This document shows, in pieces, positions 1-6,188 of a stretch of DNA of 6,333 nt. Origin of the DNA: an uncultured Treponema sp. (GTDB lineage: Bacteria; Spirochaetota; Spirochaetia; Treponematales; Treponemataceae). The notes beneath the pieces were generated by a model. It ran no database searches. It was not told where the DNA came from and saw only the letters and a list, made by a program, of their open reading frames with translations. Made by a program: the position numbers and the translations under genes. The stretch's first letter is position 1; each line of letters opens with the position of its first letter. The DNA is taken from NCBI GenBank assembly GCA_937885475.1, contig CAKZZR010000200.1, forward strand, positions 1 to 6,333, in the 5' to 3' direction.

Positions 1-633
1 GAACTGAGCCGCGCCGCCCAAAATTGCCGTCTTGGGGTTAGCGATAAGCGGACCAAAGTCCGTCATGGCACCAATGCCCATAAAAATGAGCATCGGGAAG
101 AATTCGTTTCCTACGCCGGCCTTGTAGATGATGCTGAGCATACCGTCCGGAGCCACGCCCATATTTGCGCCCGGAATATTCACCAGAATCGTTCCGAATC
201 CAATAGGAATGAGAAGCAACGGCTCAAAGCCCTTTGCAGCGCCAAGGTATACAATCAAAAAACCGATTGCAATCATCACAACGTACTGCCAGCCCGGAGC
301 CTTTTTTCCTGCAAATGGGTCTGTTTTTTCAGCCAGTTCCTTTGCTTCTTCCGTAGCCTTCTCAGCGGCAAGCTCTTCCGCAGTCTGACGGTGAACAATC
401 TTGTAGATTCCCGTGGACTTTCCTATATTCTTGAAGAACTTAGAGACGGAAATATCATATTTACCGTTCCAGTCCTCAGTTCCCTCTATAATGCGATTCA
501 TGCCCGTCTGCTCAGACGCACTTGAATCCTGCGCAAATGCCCGTGTTCCCATAGAAATTACAGAAGCAGAAAGCATAAGCGCAAGCATTACCAGAGCAAT
601 TCTTTTATTATTTTCTGTTCTACTATTAAGCAT
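1..633 (-). CDS. oadB: Oxaloacetate decarboxylase, Na+-pumping beta subunit (N-terminal 211 residues; 3' end beyond window)
   Basis: This is the membrane subunit of the sodium-translocating decarboxylase. It decarboxylates carboxybiotin delivered by OadA and couples this to Na+ export across the inner membrane. The frame is open from ATG at 633 to base 1. The family signature is clear: membrane helix about 116-133, then FEPLLLIPIGFG (136-147), LVNIP (150-154), NEFFPMLIFMGIGAMTDFGPLIANP (176-200) and the start of an LGGAAQF segment at the window edge. The first ~112 residues are unusual. Residues 1-34 look like a signal peptide (basic KR, hydrophobic LVMLALMLSASVISM, AFA cleavage motif at 33-35). 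Residues 64-81 resemble the short amphipathic N-terminus of ordinary OadB/GcdB proteins. Residues 83-112 form a charged Glu/Lys/Ala insert. The start is supported by AGGA at 640-643, six bases before the ATG. The gene lies 14 bases after the oadA stop, as last gene of the visible operon. GcdB- or MmdB-type pumps are close relatives, but the OadA neighbour favours OadB. Confidence 0.93.
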   Translation of the reverse strand, partial: MLNSRTENNKRIALVMLALMLSASVISMGTRAFAQDSSASEQTGMNRIIEGTEDWNGKYDISVSKFFKNIGKSTGIYKIVHRQTAEELAAEKATEEAKELAEKTDPFAGKKAPGWQYVVMIAIGFLIVYLGAAKGFEPLLLIPIGFGTILVNIPGANMGVAPDGMLSIIYKAGVGNEFFPMLIFMGIGAMTDFGPLIANPKTAILGGAAQF

Positions 634-647
634 ATTCTTTCCTATTC

Positions 648-2741
648 TTACTGAATTTCAGCCAGTGCCTGACCGTTAGAAACCTGAGTGCCTGTTGCAG
701 CAAGGAAATGAACCTTTCCTGCCGACGGTGCCTTAACCTCAAGCTCCATCTTCATAGACTCAATTATTACGACAGTGTCGCCCTTTGCAACAGACGCACC
801 TTCCGAAACTGCGTATTTAAGCAGGGTTCCGGCAACAGGAGACGGAATCGGAGTTCCTCCAGCAGGAGCGGCATTTACAGGAGCCGCAGCCTTTGGAGCA
901 GCAGGTGCCGCAGGAGCAACCGGAGCGCTTACCGTGCCACCAACCTTCGCAAGTTCCTGACCGGCAGTAACCTGACTTCCCGGCTGAACGGTGAATGTAA
1001 CGGTTCGGTCGCAAGGAGCCTTAACCTCAAGCTCCATCTTCATTGACTCAAGGACGATTACCGTGTCGCCCTTCTTTACGGAAGCCCCGGAAGCAACTGC
1101 ATGGCGGAGTAAAGTTCCTGCAACAGGAGAAGGAATTGAAGTTCCACCTGAAACTACAGGAGCCGGAGAGACAGCAGGAGCAGCAGCCTGTGCAGGAGCG
1201 CTACCAGCTTCACCGAATGCAACATTGTATGCCGTTCCGTTTACATTGATGTTGCCCTTACCGTCGCTCGTTACGTTGTAAGCTGTTCCGTTTACATTGA
1301 TTGTATAAGAACCACCGTTGGAAGCCTTGGCAGCACCTCCGTTGGTTGAGCCTGCCGGAGCCTCTTTCTTAGCGAATGTGCTTGCAGCATCAACTGGTCC
1401 CTTGCTTCTTTCTGCAAAGAATTTTGGAGCAACATTAGGGAACATAGCGTATGTAAGAACATCCTCGTCAGAACCGTCACCGCCGGCCTTCTTGGCTTCC
1501 TCAACCATTTTGTCCCATTCTGGTTCAATCTTGTCTGCAGGGCGGCAAGTCATGACTTCTGTCATGCCGTTCTGCTCAAGTGCTTTTTTAACAAGCTCTG
1601 GATTAGCATCTGCCGGGAGTTTACCGAACTTACCTGTAATCAAGTTACGGAAGTCCTGTGTCATTGTCTTATATGGTCCCATAAGAACGTTCATTACAGC
1701 CTGTGTTCCAACAATCTGACTTGTCGGAGTTACAAGCGGAACATAACCTGCGTCCTTGTGTACCTTTGGAAGTTCTGCAAGTACGGCGTCCATCTTGTCG
1801 CCAGCACCCTGCTGCTTGAGCTGACTCTCAAGGTTACTGAGCATACCGCCTGGAACCTGAGAAAGAAGGATACGAGTGTCAGCACCAAGGAATTTAGATT
1901 CAAGTGAAGAATAATGAGTACGAACTTCGCGGAAGTAAGCTGCAATCTCAAGAAGGAGCTTTGTGTCCAGCCCAGTGTCGTACTGAGTACCCTTAAGCAT
2001 TTCTACGATTGTTTCCGTAGGAGAATGGCTAGTACCCATGGACATAGAAGAAATTGCCGTATCAAGCCAGTCTGCCCCTGCTTCGGCAGCCTTTAAGAGA
2101 GTTGCAACAGAAAGACCTGTCGTAGCATGTGAGTGGATTTCTACAGGAAGGTCACAAACCTTCTTGATTTTTGTAACAAGGTCGTATGCTTCGTAAGGCT
2201 TTAAAAGACCTGACATATCTTTGATACAGATTGAATCCGCACCGAATTCCGCATAAGTCTTTGCAAGCTCTGCATATTTTTCGTTCGTGTGATATGGAGT
2301 TACGGCATAGCTGATTGCCATCTGAACGTCTACGCCAGACTTTTTAGCAGCCTTTGTAGCGCGTTCCATGTTGCGTGGGTCGTTACAAGCATCAAAAATA
2401 CGGAAACAACCGATACCGTTCTTTGCAGCAGTCTCAACAAACTTGTCAACAACATCATCAGCATAGTGCTTGTAGCCAAGAAGGTTCTGAGCGCGAAGAA
2501 GCATCATGATTTTGTTGTTCGGAAGAGCCGCATGGAGCTTTCTTAGGCGATCCCAAGGGTCTTCGTTCAAGAAGCGGATACAAGAGTCGTAAGTTGCTCC
2601 ACCCCATCCTTCAATATATTTGTAACCAACTTTGTCAAGTTTATCGCAGATTGGAAGCATATCTGCAGTTGTCATACGAGTAGCGTGAAGACTCTGGTGA
2701 GCATCACGGATTGCAAGTTCGGAAATTCCAACTTTTGCCAT
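648..2741 (-). CDS. oadA: Oxaloacetate decarboxylase alpha subunit with two tandem biotinyl domains
   Basis: This cytoplasmic subunit transfers the carboxyl group of oxaloacetate to biotin, releasing pyruvate; OadB then decarboxylates the carboxybiotin. Residues about 1-270 form the carboxyltransferase TIM barrel: RDAHQSLHATR (12-22, metal-ligand Asp13), EGWGGATYD (44-52), LLRAQNLLGY (81-90), the catalytic-type Lys174 in CIKDMSGLL, and metal-ligand His203/His205 in EIHSHATTG. Residues about 280-450 are the conserved carboxyltransferase extension. A Gly/Ala/Ser linker (459-478) leads to a duplicated INVNGTAYNV strand (481-490, 498-507) and then two biotin-attachment domains, about 532-600 and 628-697. 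Each has ESMKMELEVKAP, with acceptor lysines Lys568 and Lys664, and they are joined by an Ala/Pro hinge (602-627). One biotinyl domain and roughly 600 residues are usual, so the extra ~100 residues match the second copy. The start follows AAGAGGT at 2749-2755. OadG and OadB neighbours argue against a stand-alone pyruvate carboxylase subunit B or transcarboxylase 5S. Confidence 0.96.
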   Translation of the reverse strand: MAKVGISELAIRDAHQSLHATRMTTADMLPICDKLDKVGYKYIEGWGGATYDSCIRFLNEDPWDRLRKLHAALPNNKIMMLLRAQNLLGYKHYADDVVDKFVETAAKNGIGCFRIFDACNDPRNMERATKAAKKSGVDVQMAISYAVTPYHTNEKYAELAKTYAEFGADSICIKDMSGLLKPYEAYDLVTKIKKVCDLPVEIHSHATTGLSVATLLKAAEAGADWLDTAISSMSMGTSHSPTETIVEMLKGTQYDTGLDTKLLLEIAAYFREVRTHYSSLESKFLGADTRILLSQVPGGMLSNLESQLKQQGAGDKMDAVLAELPKVHKDAGYVPLVTPTSQIVGTQAVMNVLMGPYKTMTQDFRNLITGKFGKLPADANPELVKKALEQNGMTEVMTCRPADKIEPEWDKMVEEAKKAGGDGSDEDVLTYAMFPNVAPKFFAERSKGPVDAASTFAKKEAPAGSTNGGAAKASNGGSYTINVNGTAYNVTSDGKGNINVNGTAYNVAFGEAGSAPAQAAAPAVSPAPVVSGGTSIPSPVAGTLLRHAVASGASVKKGDTVIVLESMKMELEVKAPCDRTVTFTVQPGSQVTAGQELAKVGGTVSAPVAPAAPAAPKAAAPVNAAPAGGTPIPSPVAGTLLKYAVSEGASVAKGDTVVIIESMKMELEVKAPSAGKVHFLAATGTQVSNGQALAEIQ
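651..860 (-). repeat. Second (C-terminal) biotinyl-domain repeat of oadA
   Basis: This encodes OadA residues 628-697, the terminal barrel-sandwich domain. It aligns without gaps with the copy at 942-1148, offset exactly 96 codons (288 bases). It has IPSPVAGTLL, the acceptor lysine codon at 750-752 and the turn glycine Gly675 (APSAGKV) expected in the family. The best-conserved DNA block is 730-762, which matches 1018-1050 with one mismatch in 33 bases. Confidence 0.93.
942..1148 (-). repeat. First biotinyl-domain repeat of oadA
   Basis: This encodes OadA residues 532-600, paralogous to the domain at 651-860. The acceptor lysine codon is at 1038-1040 inside ESMKMELEVKAP. It differs from the second copy where the family normally has a turn glycine: here it reads APCDRTV, with Arg579 in the place of Gly675. 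It is preceded by an Ala/Pro-rich hinge (about 511-531). Confidence 0.92.
1234..1301 (-). repeat. Short tandem duplication encoding INVNGTAYNV twice
   Basis: The same 17 plus-strand bases, gttccgtttacattgat, occur at 1234-1250 and 1285-1301, offset by 51 bases (17 codons). They encode OadA residues 498-507 and 481-490. In OadA and pyruvate-carboxylase-B proteins a single strand of the form Y-x-V-x-VNG-x-x-Y-x-V usually stands just before the biotinyl hinge; here it is doubled, with a TSDGKGN spacer. The near-identity of the DNA suggests a recent duplication or gene conversion. Confidence 0.88.
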
Positions 2742-2748
2742 TTATTGT

Positions 2749-2755
2749 ACCTCTT
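2749..2755 (-). promoter_or_regulatory. Shine-Dalgarno of oadA
   Basis: AAGAGGT on the minus strand, seven bases before the ATG at 2741. It lies entirely in the 19-base gap after the oadG stop and supports Met1 as the start, consistent with the conserved N-terminus GISELAIRDAHQS. Confidence 0.8.
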
Positions 2756-2760
2756 AAAAA

Positions 2761-3030
2761 TTAGACAGATTCTTTTTCGCGGATAGCGGCAGCAATCGCT
2801 GCAATTATAGCCCCGGTGTCAACAGCCGGCGCCGCAACAGGCGCAGGAGTTCTGACAGGCTTATTCTCTTTCTTTGCTGTTTTTGCATTTTCCTTATCAA
2901 AGCCACAGGCATGAACAAACGCATGAAGAATGTTCATACATAGAATCATGATAAGGATGAATGAAAATACAACAACCATACCCAGCAGAGTCAAAATACC
3001 GCTTTGACTGAGCATTTCTGCTATTCTCAT
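2761..3030 (-). CDS. oadG: Oxaloacetate decarboxylase gamma subunit (small membrane anchor)
   Basis: This is the small subunit that holds the OadA-OadB complex together at the cytoplasmic membrane. The protein is 89 residues, the usual size for OadG. A single membrane helix spans about residues 11-38 (GILTLLGMVVVFSFILIMILCMNI), followed by a Lys/Asn-rich stretch (45-58), a Pro/Ala hinge (60-70) and a terminal AIIAAIAAAIREKE helix. That last motif recurs at the C-terminus of OadG proteins and is thought to contact OadA. The start is fixed by a strong AGGAGG at 3035-3040. It is first in the operon, with the promoter about 40 bases upstream, and oadA begins 19 bases after its stop. Small OadG proteins diverge quickly, so the assignment rests on topology, the C-terminal helix and the oadG-oadA-oadB order together. 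Confidence 0.92.
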   Translation of the reverse strand: MRIAEMLSQSGILTLLGMVVVFSFILIMILCMNILHAFVHACGFDKENAKTAKKENKPVRTPAPVAAPAVDTGAIIAAIAAAIREKESV

Positions 3031-3034
3031 ATAT

Positions 3035-3040
3035 CCTCCT
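3035..3040 (-). promoter_or_regulatory. Strong Shine-Dalgarno of oadG
   Basis: A perfect AGGAGG on the minus strand, four bases before the oadG ATG at 3030. It is the best ribosome-binding site in the window and fits high expression of the decarboxylase operon. Confidence 0.85.
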
Positions 3041-3074
3041 GAAAGGGAACTATTTTTTTAAATGTATCCAATTA

Positions 3075-3103
3075 AGTATAGAAGAATCCATTCACATTTT
3101 CAA
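3075..3103 (-). promoter_or_regulatory. Sigma-70-type promoter of the oadGAB operon
   Basis: On the minus strand a -35 box TTGAAA (3098-3103) is separated by exactly 17 bases from a -10 box TATACT (3075-3080). Each box matches the consensus at five of six positions. The predicted start is near 3068, giving a leader of about 38 bases before oadG. No operator palindrome or CRP-like site is evident around it. Confidence 0.8.
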
Positions 3104-3133
3104 CAAAATAAACGCCCTAAACCTGCAACTTAA

Positions 3134-3868
3134 ATGGAAAAACAAAGCGATTCTGTATATAATAATCATATGACTGTAATGCAGATTCTTTCACTCGTAT
3201 TTCTTGGACTTTTTATTGCCGCGTCAGTGGTACAGCTTGTTGCCAGCGCAAAAAAAACAAAGCTTTTGGAATATATATGCCGCCCCATTCAGCAGGCGTT
3301 TCTTTTGAGCGCGGCACTTATGGCGCTCATTCCGCTGCTTCCTGATTCACGGAACATAATCGTGTGCAGCTCGTGCTCGTTTGCGGCGGCGCTGGCTTCC
3401 TCTCTGATTACGTTCGCCCCCAAGCAAAAGAACACGCTCATCACCGCAACACTGCTTACAGAAGCAAGCGTGCTGTCCTGGCTTCCGCTTTTGATGCCAT
3501 CGTTCAAGCTGTTCGCGCTTCCGGCGGTGCTTACCGTGCTTATTGCGGTGGCGTACCTTGCCTTGATCATCGTCTTCTACATAAAGCTGATTGGAAAGCG
3601 CACCGCTGCAAAAACGGCAGGTCTTGCGCTGTTCTTCATTCCCCCGGCGCTCCTGCACTACGCAGCCGTGCTCACGCTGTTCGGGCAGCCAAAGGTGTAT
3701 TCCATTGTGCTTGCAGCAGGCTTTACCGGGCTGACCGCCGCACACGCACTTACCGCACACGGCTTTTTTGCGCGGGTAAGCTACGCAGAACGCCTTGTAC
3801 GCATCTCATTGCAGACGCTTTCAACGACCACCATAGCCGCAGGCTTTGTGATAATGGTCATGCTGTAG
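3134..3868 (+). CDS. Multi-span membrane protein of unknown function
   Basis: I do not recognise this gene with confidence. The 244-residue product is strongly hydrophobic, with about eight predicted membrane helices (roughly 17-38, 55-70, 74-94, 102-121, 126-151, 161-182, 188-208, 226-244). Loops are short, with basic ones at 39-51, 95-100 and 151-160. There is no signal peptide, nucleotide-binding motif or obvious catalytic cluster. Size and helix count resemble YhhN/TMEM86 lysoplasmalogenase-like proteins, and GFTGLTAAHALTAHGFF (196-212) is faintly like a late helix of that family. The acidic residues expected there are absent, so this is only a hypothesis. The start is uncertain: no Shine-Dalgarno precedes Met1, Met13 (3170) or Met16 (3179), and a good -10 box lies inside the extended N-terminus. 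The reading frame is real: six overlapping alternatives are shorter, and the hydrophobic pattern is coherent. It is divergent from oadG and convergent with dapB. Confidence 0.8.
   Translation: MEKQSDSVYNNHMTVMQILSLVFLGLFIAASVVQLVASAKKTKLLEYICRPIQQAFLLSAALMALIPLLPDSRNIIVCSSCSFAAALASSLITFAPKQKNTLITATLLTEASVLSWLPLLMPSFKLFALPAVLTVLIAVAYLALIIVFYIKLIGKRTAAKTAGLALFFIPPALLHYAAVLTLFGQPKVYSIVLAAGFTGLTAAHALTAHGFFARVSYAERLVRISLQTLSTTTIAAGFVIMVML
3135..3163 (+). promoter_or_regulatory. Candidate promoter of the membrane-protein gene
   Basis: TGGAAA (3135-3140, four of six to the -35 consensus), a 17-base spacer, and a perfect TATAAT (3158-3163). The predicted start falls near 3170, on the Met13 ATG. If used, translation must begin at 3170 (leaderless) or 3179 rather than 3134. 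No comparable promoter is seen upstream of 3134 on this strand. The low-complexity AT sequence makes a chance match possible. Confidence 0.4.
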
Positions 3869-3965
3869 AAAATATTGCAGCGCGCAGGATGTGGCAAAAA
3901 GCACAGTGACTCCCGGTTCGACGTAAACAGACACCGTTACGTAAAACTTACGAATCAAGAACAGC
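3869..3965. other. Convergent intergenic gap, no clear terminator
   Basis: These 97 bases separate the stops of the membrane-protein gene and dapB. The best hairpin is a 6-bp stem (3921-3926 with 3937-3942, ACGTAA/TTACGT) with a 10-base loop and no U-tract. CGTAA/TTACG arms recur at 3940-3952. I see no convincing intrinsic terminator for either gene. Confidence 0.5.
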
Positions 3966-4745
3966 TTAGAACAAATCTTCCATGCCGTAGAGCTTGCCTT
4001 TTGTAAGATAACCTGTCTTTACGGCGCTCGAAAGCCGCTCAAGGGCATGAACTGCACCCATCGCAAAGCCTTCGCGGCTTCGGGCGCGGTGCGTGATTTC
4101 TATAGTGTCTGCCTTGCTGTCAAAAAATACCGTGTGCGTTCCTGGAATTGAACCGCAGCGCGTGGACGACACATGCAGCTGGTTCGGCTTTGGCTTTTCA
4201 TGGAACGCGTCAGTCACCAGCTCGTCCTTTTTCTTTGTGTTCTCAAGAATGACCTTCGCAATGGAAAGTGCCGTTCCAGAGGGGCTGTCCGCCTTCTGAT
4301 TATGGTGCGCCTCCCATGTGGCTATGTCGTACTCAGAATAGTCCTCCATGATTTTTACGGCTTCGGCAACAATCTTGTACAGCATATTCACGCCGATAGA
4401 AAAATTTGAGGAGGTCATGATGATGCCGCCACATTCCGCGGCAAGGGCCTTCCCCTCGACGTGCTTGTCGTTCCAGCCAGTGGTTCCAACCACAATCGGA
4501 AGCCCCAGCGGAAGCAGTGCCTTTATGTTTCCCATTACGGCGGTAGGATGGCTGAATTCAATCACGCCCTCCGCGCCGCTTGATTTTACCGCGCGGGAAA
4601 GCGCCTCTCCGTCGCCGGCAGGAATTTTTACAGAAGCGTCATCGCTTATCACGTCGATGGTCGCCACAATCTCGTGTCCAAGGGATTTTGCACATTCTGC
4701 AATCATGTGCCCCATCTTTCCGTATCCAACAAGTGCAATTTTCAT
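3966..4745 (-). CDS. dapB: 4-hydroxy-tetrahydrodipicolinate reductase
   Basis: This cytoplasmic enzyme reduces the DapA product with NAD(P)H to tetrahydrodipicolinate, the branch intermediate for diaminopimelate and lysine. At 259 residues it is of normal length. The N-terminal Rossmann fold begins MKIALVGYGKMGHMI (dinucleotide-binding G7-x-G9-x-x-G12). VVGTTGW (85-91) contacts the nicotinamide. SSNFSIGVN (112-120) and EAHHNQKADSPSGTA (145-159) are the family signatures, the latter holding the catalytic His147/His148 pair and Lys151. The end, HRARSREGFAMGAVHAL (219-235), is also typical. No key residue is missing. The ATG at 4745 follows a GGGGG tract (4752-4756) and lies 14 bases after the lysC stop, so the two genes are almost certainly cotranscribed. 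DapA and later enzymes are not in this window. Confidence 0.97.
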   Translation of the reverse strand: MKIALVGYGKMGHMIAECAKSLGHEIVATIDVISDDASVKIPAGDGEALSRAVKSSGAEGVIEFSHPTAVMGNIKALLPLGLPIVVGTTGWNDKHVEGKALAAECGGIIMTSSNFSIGVNMLYKIVAEAVKIMEDYSEYDIATWEAHHNQKADSPSGTALSIAKVILENTKKKDELVTDAFHEKPKPNQLHVSSTRCGSIPGTHTVFFDSKADTIEITHRARSREGFAMGAVHALERLSSAVKTGYLTKGKLYGMEDLF

Positions 4746-4759
4746 TCAAAGCCCCCGAA

Positions 4760-6085
4760 TCAGCCAAAATATGCGTTATGAAGAATCTGAACGGTACGCT
4801 CAGCCTCAGACTCGTCAACAAGAACAGAAATGTTCACCTTTGATGCGCCCTGGCTTATCATCTGCACGTTGATTCCTTCGTCTGCAAGTGCACTGAAGCC
4901 AGAGGCAAGAATCGCAGAGGAATGCGCCACGTCGCAGATAACGGTAACGATTGCCTTGCCGGTACGGAGCTTAACGTCCGCTACGCGTGCAAGGTCTTCC
5001 GTAAGCCCTGTCAAATCCTTGTTCGTGTTCACGGTACAAGAAACAGAGACCTCAGATGTGGAGATAACGTCAATGCTCACGTTCCATTTAAGGAACTGAT
5101 TGAAGATATGCGCAAGAAAGCCCGCCGCACCAAGCATTCTTGTTGATACGATGTCAAAAATCTGCACATGCTTTACCGATGTAATCGCGCACACCGGAGG
5201 CACCTTGCCCACGTGAGTTTCTACGATGAGCGTTCCCGGACTGGTGATATTATATGAATTCTTTACGCGGACAGGCGTTCCGCTCTTGCGTACCGGGAGC
5301 ATTGAGCGCGGATGCAGAACCTGAGAGCCGAACATGGCAAGCTCCTGAGCTTCCTCATAGGTAACCTCGGGAACAGGCTTTGCGTCCTTTACGATGCGCG
5401 GGTCAGTGGTAAGAATTCCGTCCACGTCCTTCCATGTCTGCACTTCGGAAGCCTTCATGGCGGCACCAATCATCGTTGCGGTAAGGTCGCTTCCGCCGCG
5501 TCCGAGCGTAGTGATGATTCCGTTCTTGTCCTTTGCAATAAAGCCGGTAACGATTGGAATGGCGTTGTCGCGTCCTTCCTTGTATGCGGTAAGATGAAGC
5601 GGAACGTTCTCCCACACCTCATCCAAAAGCTCGGCGCTCATGTAGTTGGAATCGCTCACAAATCCAATGTCCCATGCGTCGTAAAAGCGTGCGGAAACGC
5701 CCTCGCTTTCCAGAAAAGCTGCCATCATGCGTACGCTCATCCGCTCTCCGAATGAAACGAGATAGTCGCGGCTGCGCTTGCTTATCTCCTTGAGCATGGA
5801 AATTCCGGTAAGAAGCTGCTTAAGCTCGTCAAGCAGCGAGCGGATTGTGCTGATGTCAATGCCCAGCTCCGCAGCGGTGTCCTCGTGGAGCTTTGCAACT
5901 CCGGCAACATCAACGGTTCCGCTTACGGCAAGATCTGCCGCCTCAAGAAGATGGTCGGTCGTGTCGCCCATCGCGCTCAAAACAACGACAGGGCGCTGTT
6001 CCTTATATGCCTTGATAATAGAGGCAACATGCTTGATTCTTTCTGCATTGGCAACTGAAGAGCCGCCGAATTTCATAACTATCAT
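4760..6085 (-). CDS. lysC: Aspartate kinase (monofunctional, feedback-type, two ACT domains)
   Basis: This enzyme phosphorylates L-aspartate with ATP, the first step towards lysine/diaminopimelate, threonine and methionine. The 441-residue product begins with the kinase signature MKFGGSSV (4-11). It continues with SFGERMSVRMMAAFLES (111-127), GFIAKDKNGIITTLGRGGSDLTA (181-203, substrate and ATP site), TWKDVDGILTTDPR (217-230) and the EEAQELAMFGSQVLHPRSM segment (244-262). Two ACT regulatory domains follow: about 305-375, with the aspartokinase-III-like IDVISTSEVSVS (338-349), and about 377-441, ending with GINVQMISQGASKVNISVLVD. Such domains normally bind lysine or threonine, so allosteric feedback is likely, but the effector cannot be read here. 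There is no homoserine dehydrogenase fusion. The start is chosen over Met4 because AGGA at 6094-6097 sits eight bases upstream. dapB follows by 14 bases. Confidence 0.96.
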   Translation of the reverse strand: MIVMKFGGSSVANAERIKHVASIIKAYKEQRPVVVLSAMGDTTDHLLEAADLAVSGTVDVAGVAKLHEDTAAELGIDISTIRSLLDELKQLLTGISMLKEISKRSRDYLVSFGERMSVRMMAAFLESEGVSARFYDAWDIGFVSDSNYMSAELLDEVWENVPLHLTAYKEGRDNAIPIVTGFIAKDKNGIITTLGRGGSDLTATMIGAAMKASEVQTWKDVDGILTTDPRIVKDAKPVPEVTYEEAQELAMFGSQVLHPRSMLPVRKSGTPVRVKNSYNITSPGTLIVETHVGKVPPVCAITSVKHVQIFDIVSTRMLGAAGFLAHIFNQFLKWNVSIDVISTSEVSVSCTVNTNKDLTGLTEDLARVADVKLRTGKAIVTVICDVAHSSAILASGFSALADEGINVQMISQGASKVNISVLVDESEAERTVQILHNAYFG

Positions 6086-6093
6086 ATATTCGT

Positions 6094-6097
6094 TCCT
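6094..6097 (-). promoter_or_regulatory. Shine-Dalgarno of lysC
   Basis: AGGA on the minus strand with an eight-base gap to the ATG at 6085 but 17 bases to the in-frame Met4 at 6076, so it selects the longer form. Confidence 0.6.
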
Positions 6098-6188
6098 ATA
6101 TAAAAGAAAGTACCGTTTTTTTTCGCTTTATGCAATGAACGGCTATTCAAATGCACGGAAAACAATTTCGTAATCATGTGAGTATAAA
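6098..6188. other. Upstream region of lysC, no confident promoter
   Basis: This AT-rich stretch should hold the lysC-dapB promoter. The best minus-strand candidates have only three to four matches per box. A TATACT at 6181-6186 has a TTGACT only 13 bases upstream (6200-6205), too close for a normal sigma-70 promoter. An eight-base T run (plus strand) lies at 6116-6123. No coding sequence is seen. Confidence 0.4.

Noticed and set aside
708..1046. Plus-strand 112-residue frame with internally repeated sequence opposite the biotinyl domains
   Set aside because: It is the antisense shadow of oadA; its repeats simply mirror the duplicated biotinyl DNA, and there is no ribosome-binding site or family resemblance.
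3347..3760. Minus-strand 137-residue Cys/Arg-rich frame
   Set aside because: It is the antisense shadow of the hydrophobic membrane protein; its composition is what the complement of that GC-rich DNA yields.
3921..3952. ACGTAA/TTACGT hairpins as a terminator between convergent genes
   Set aside because: The stem is only six bp, AT-rich, with a long loop and no following T-tract on either strand.
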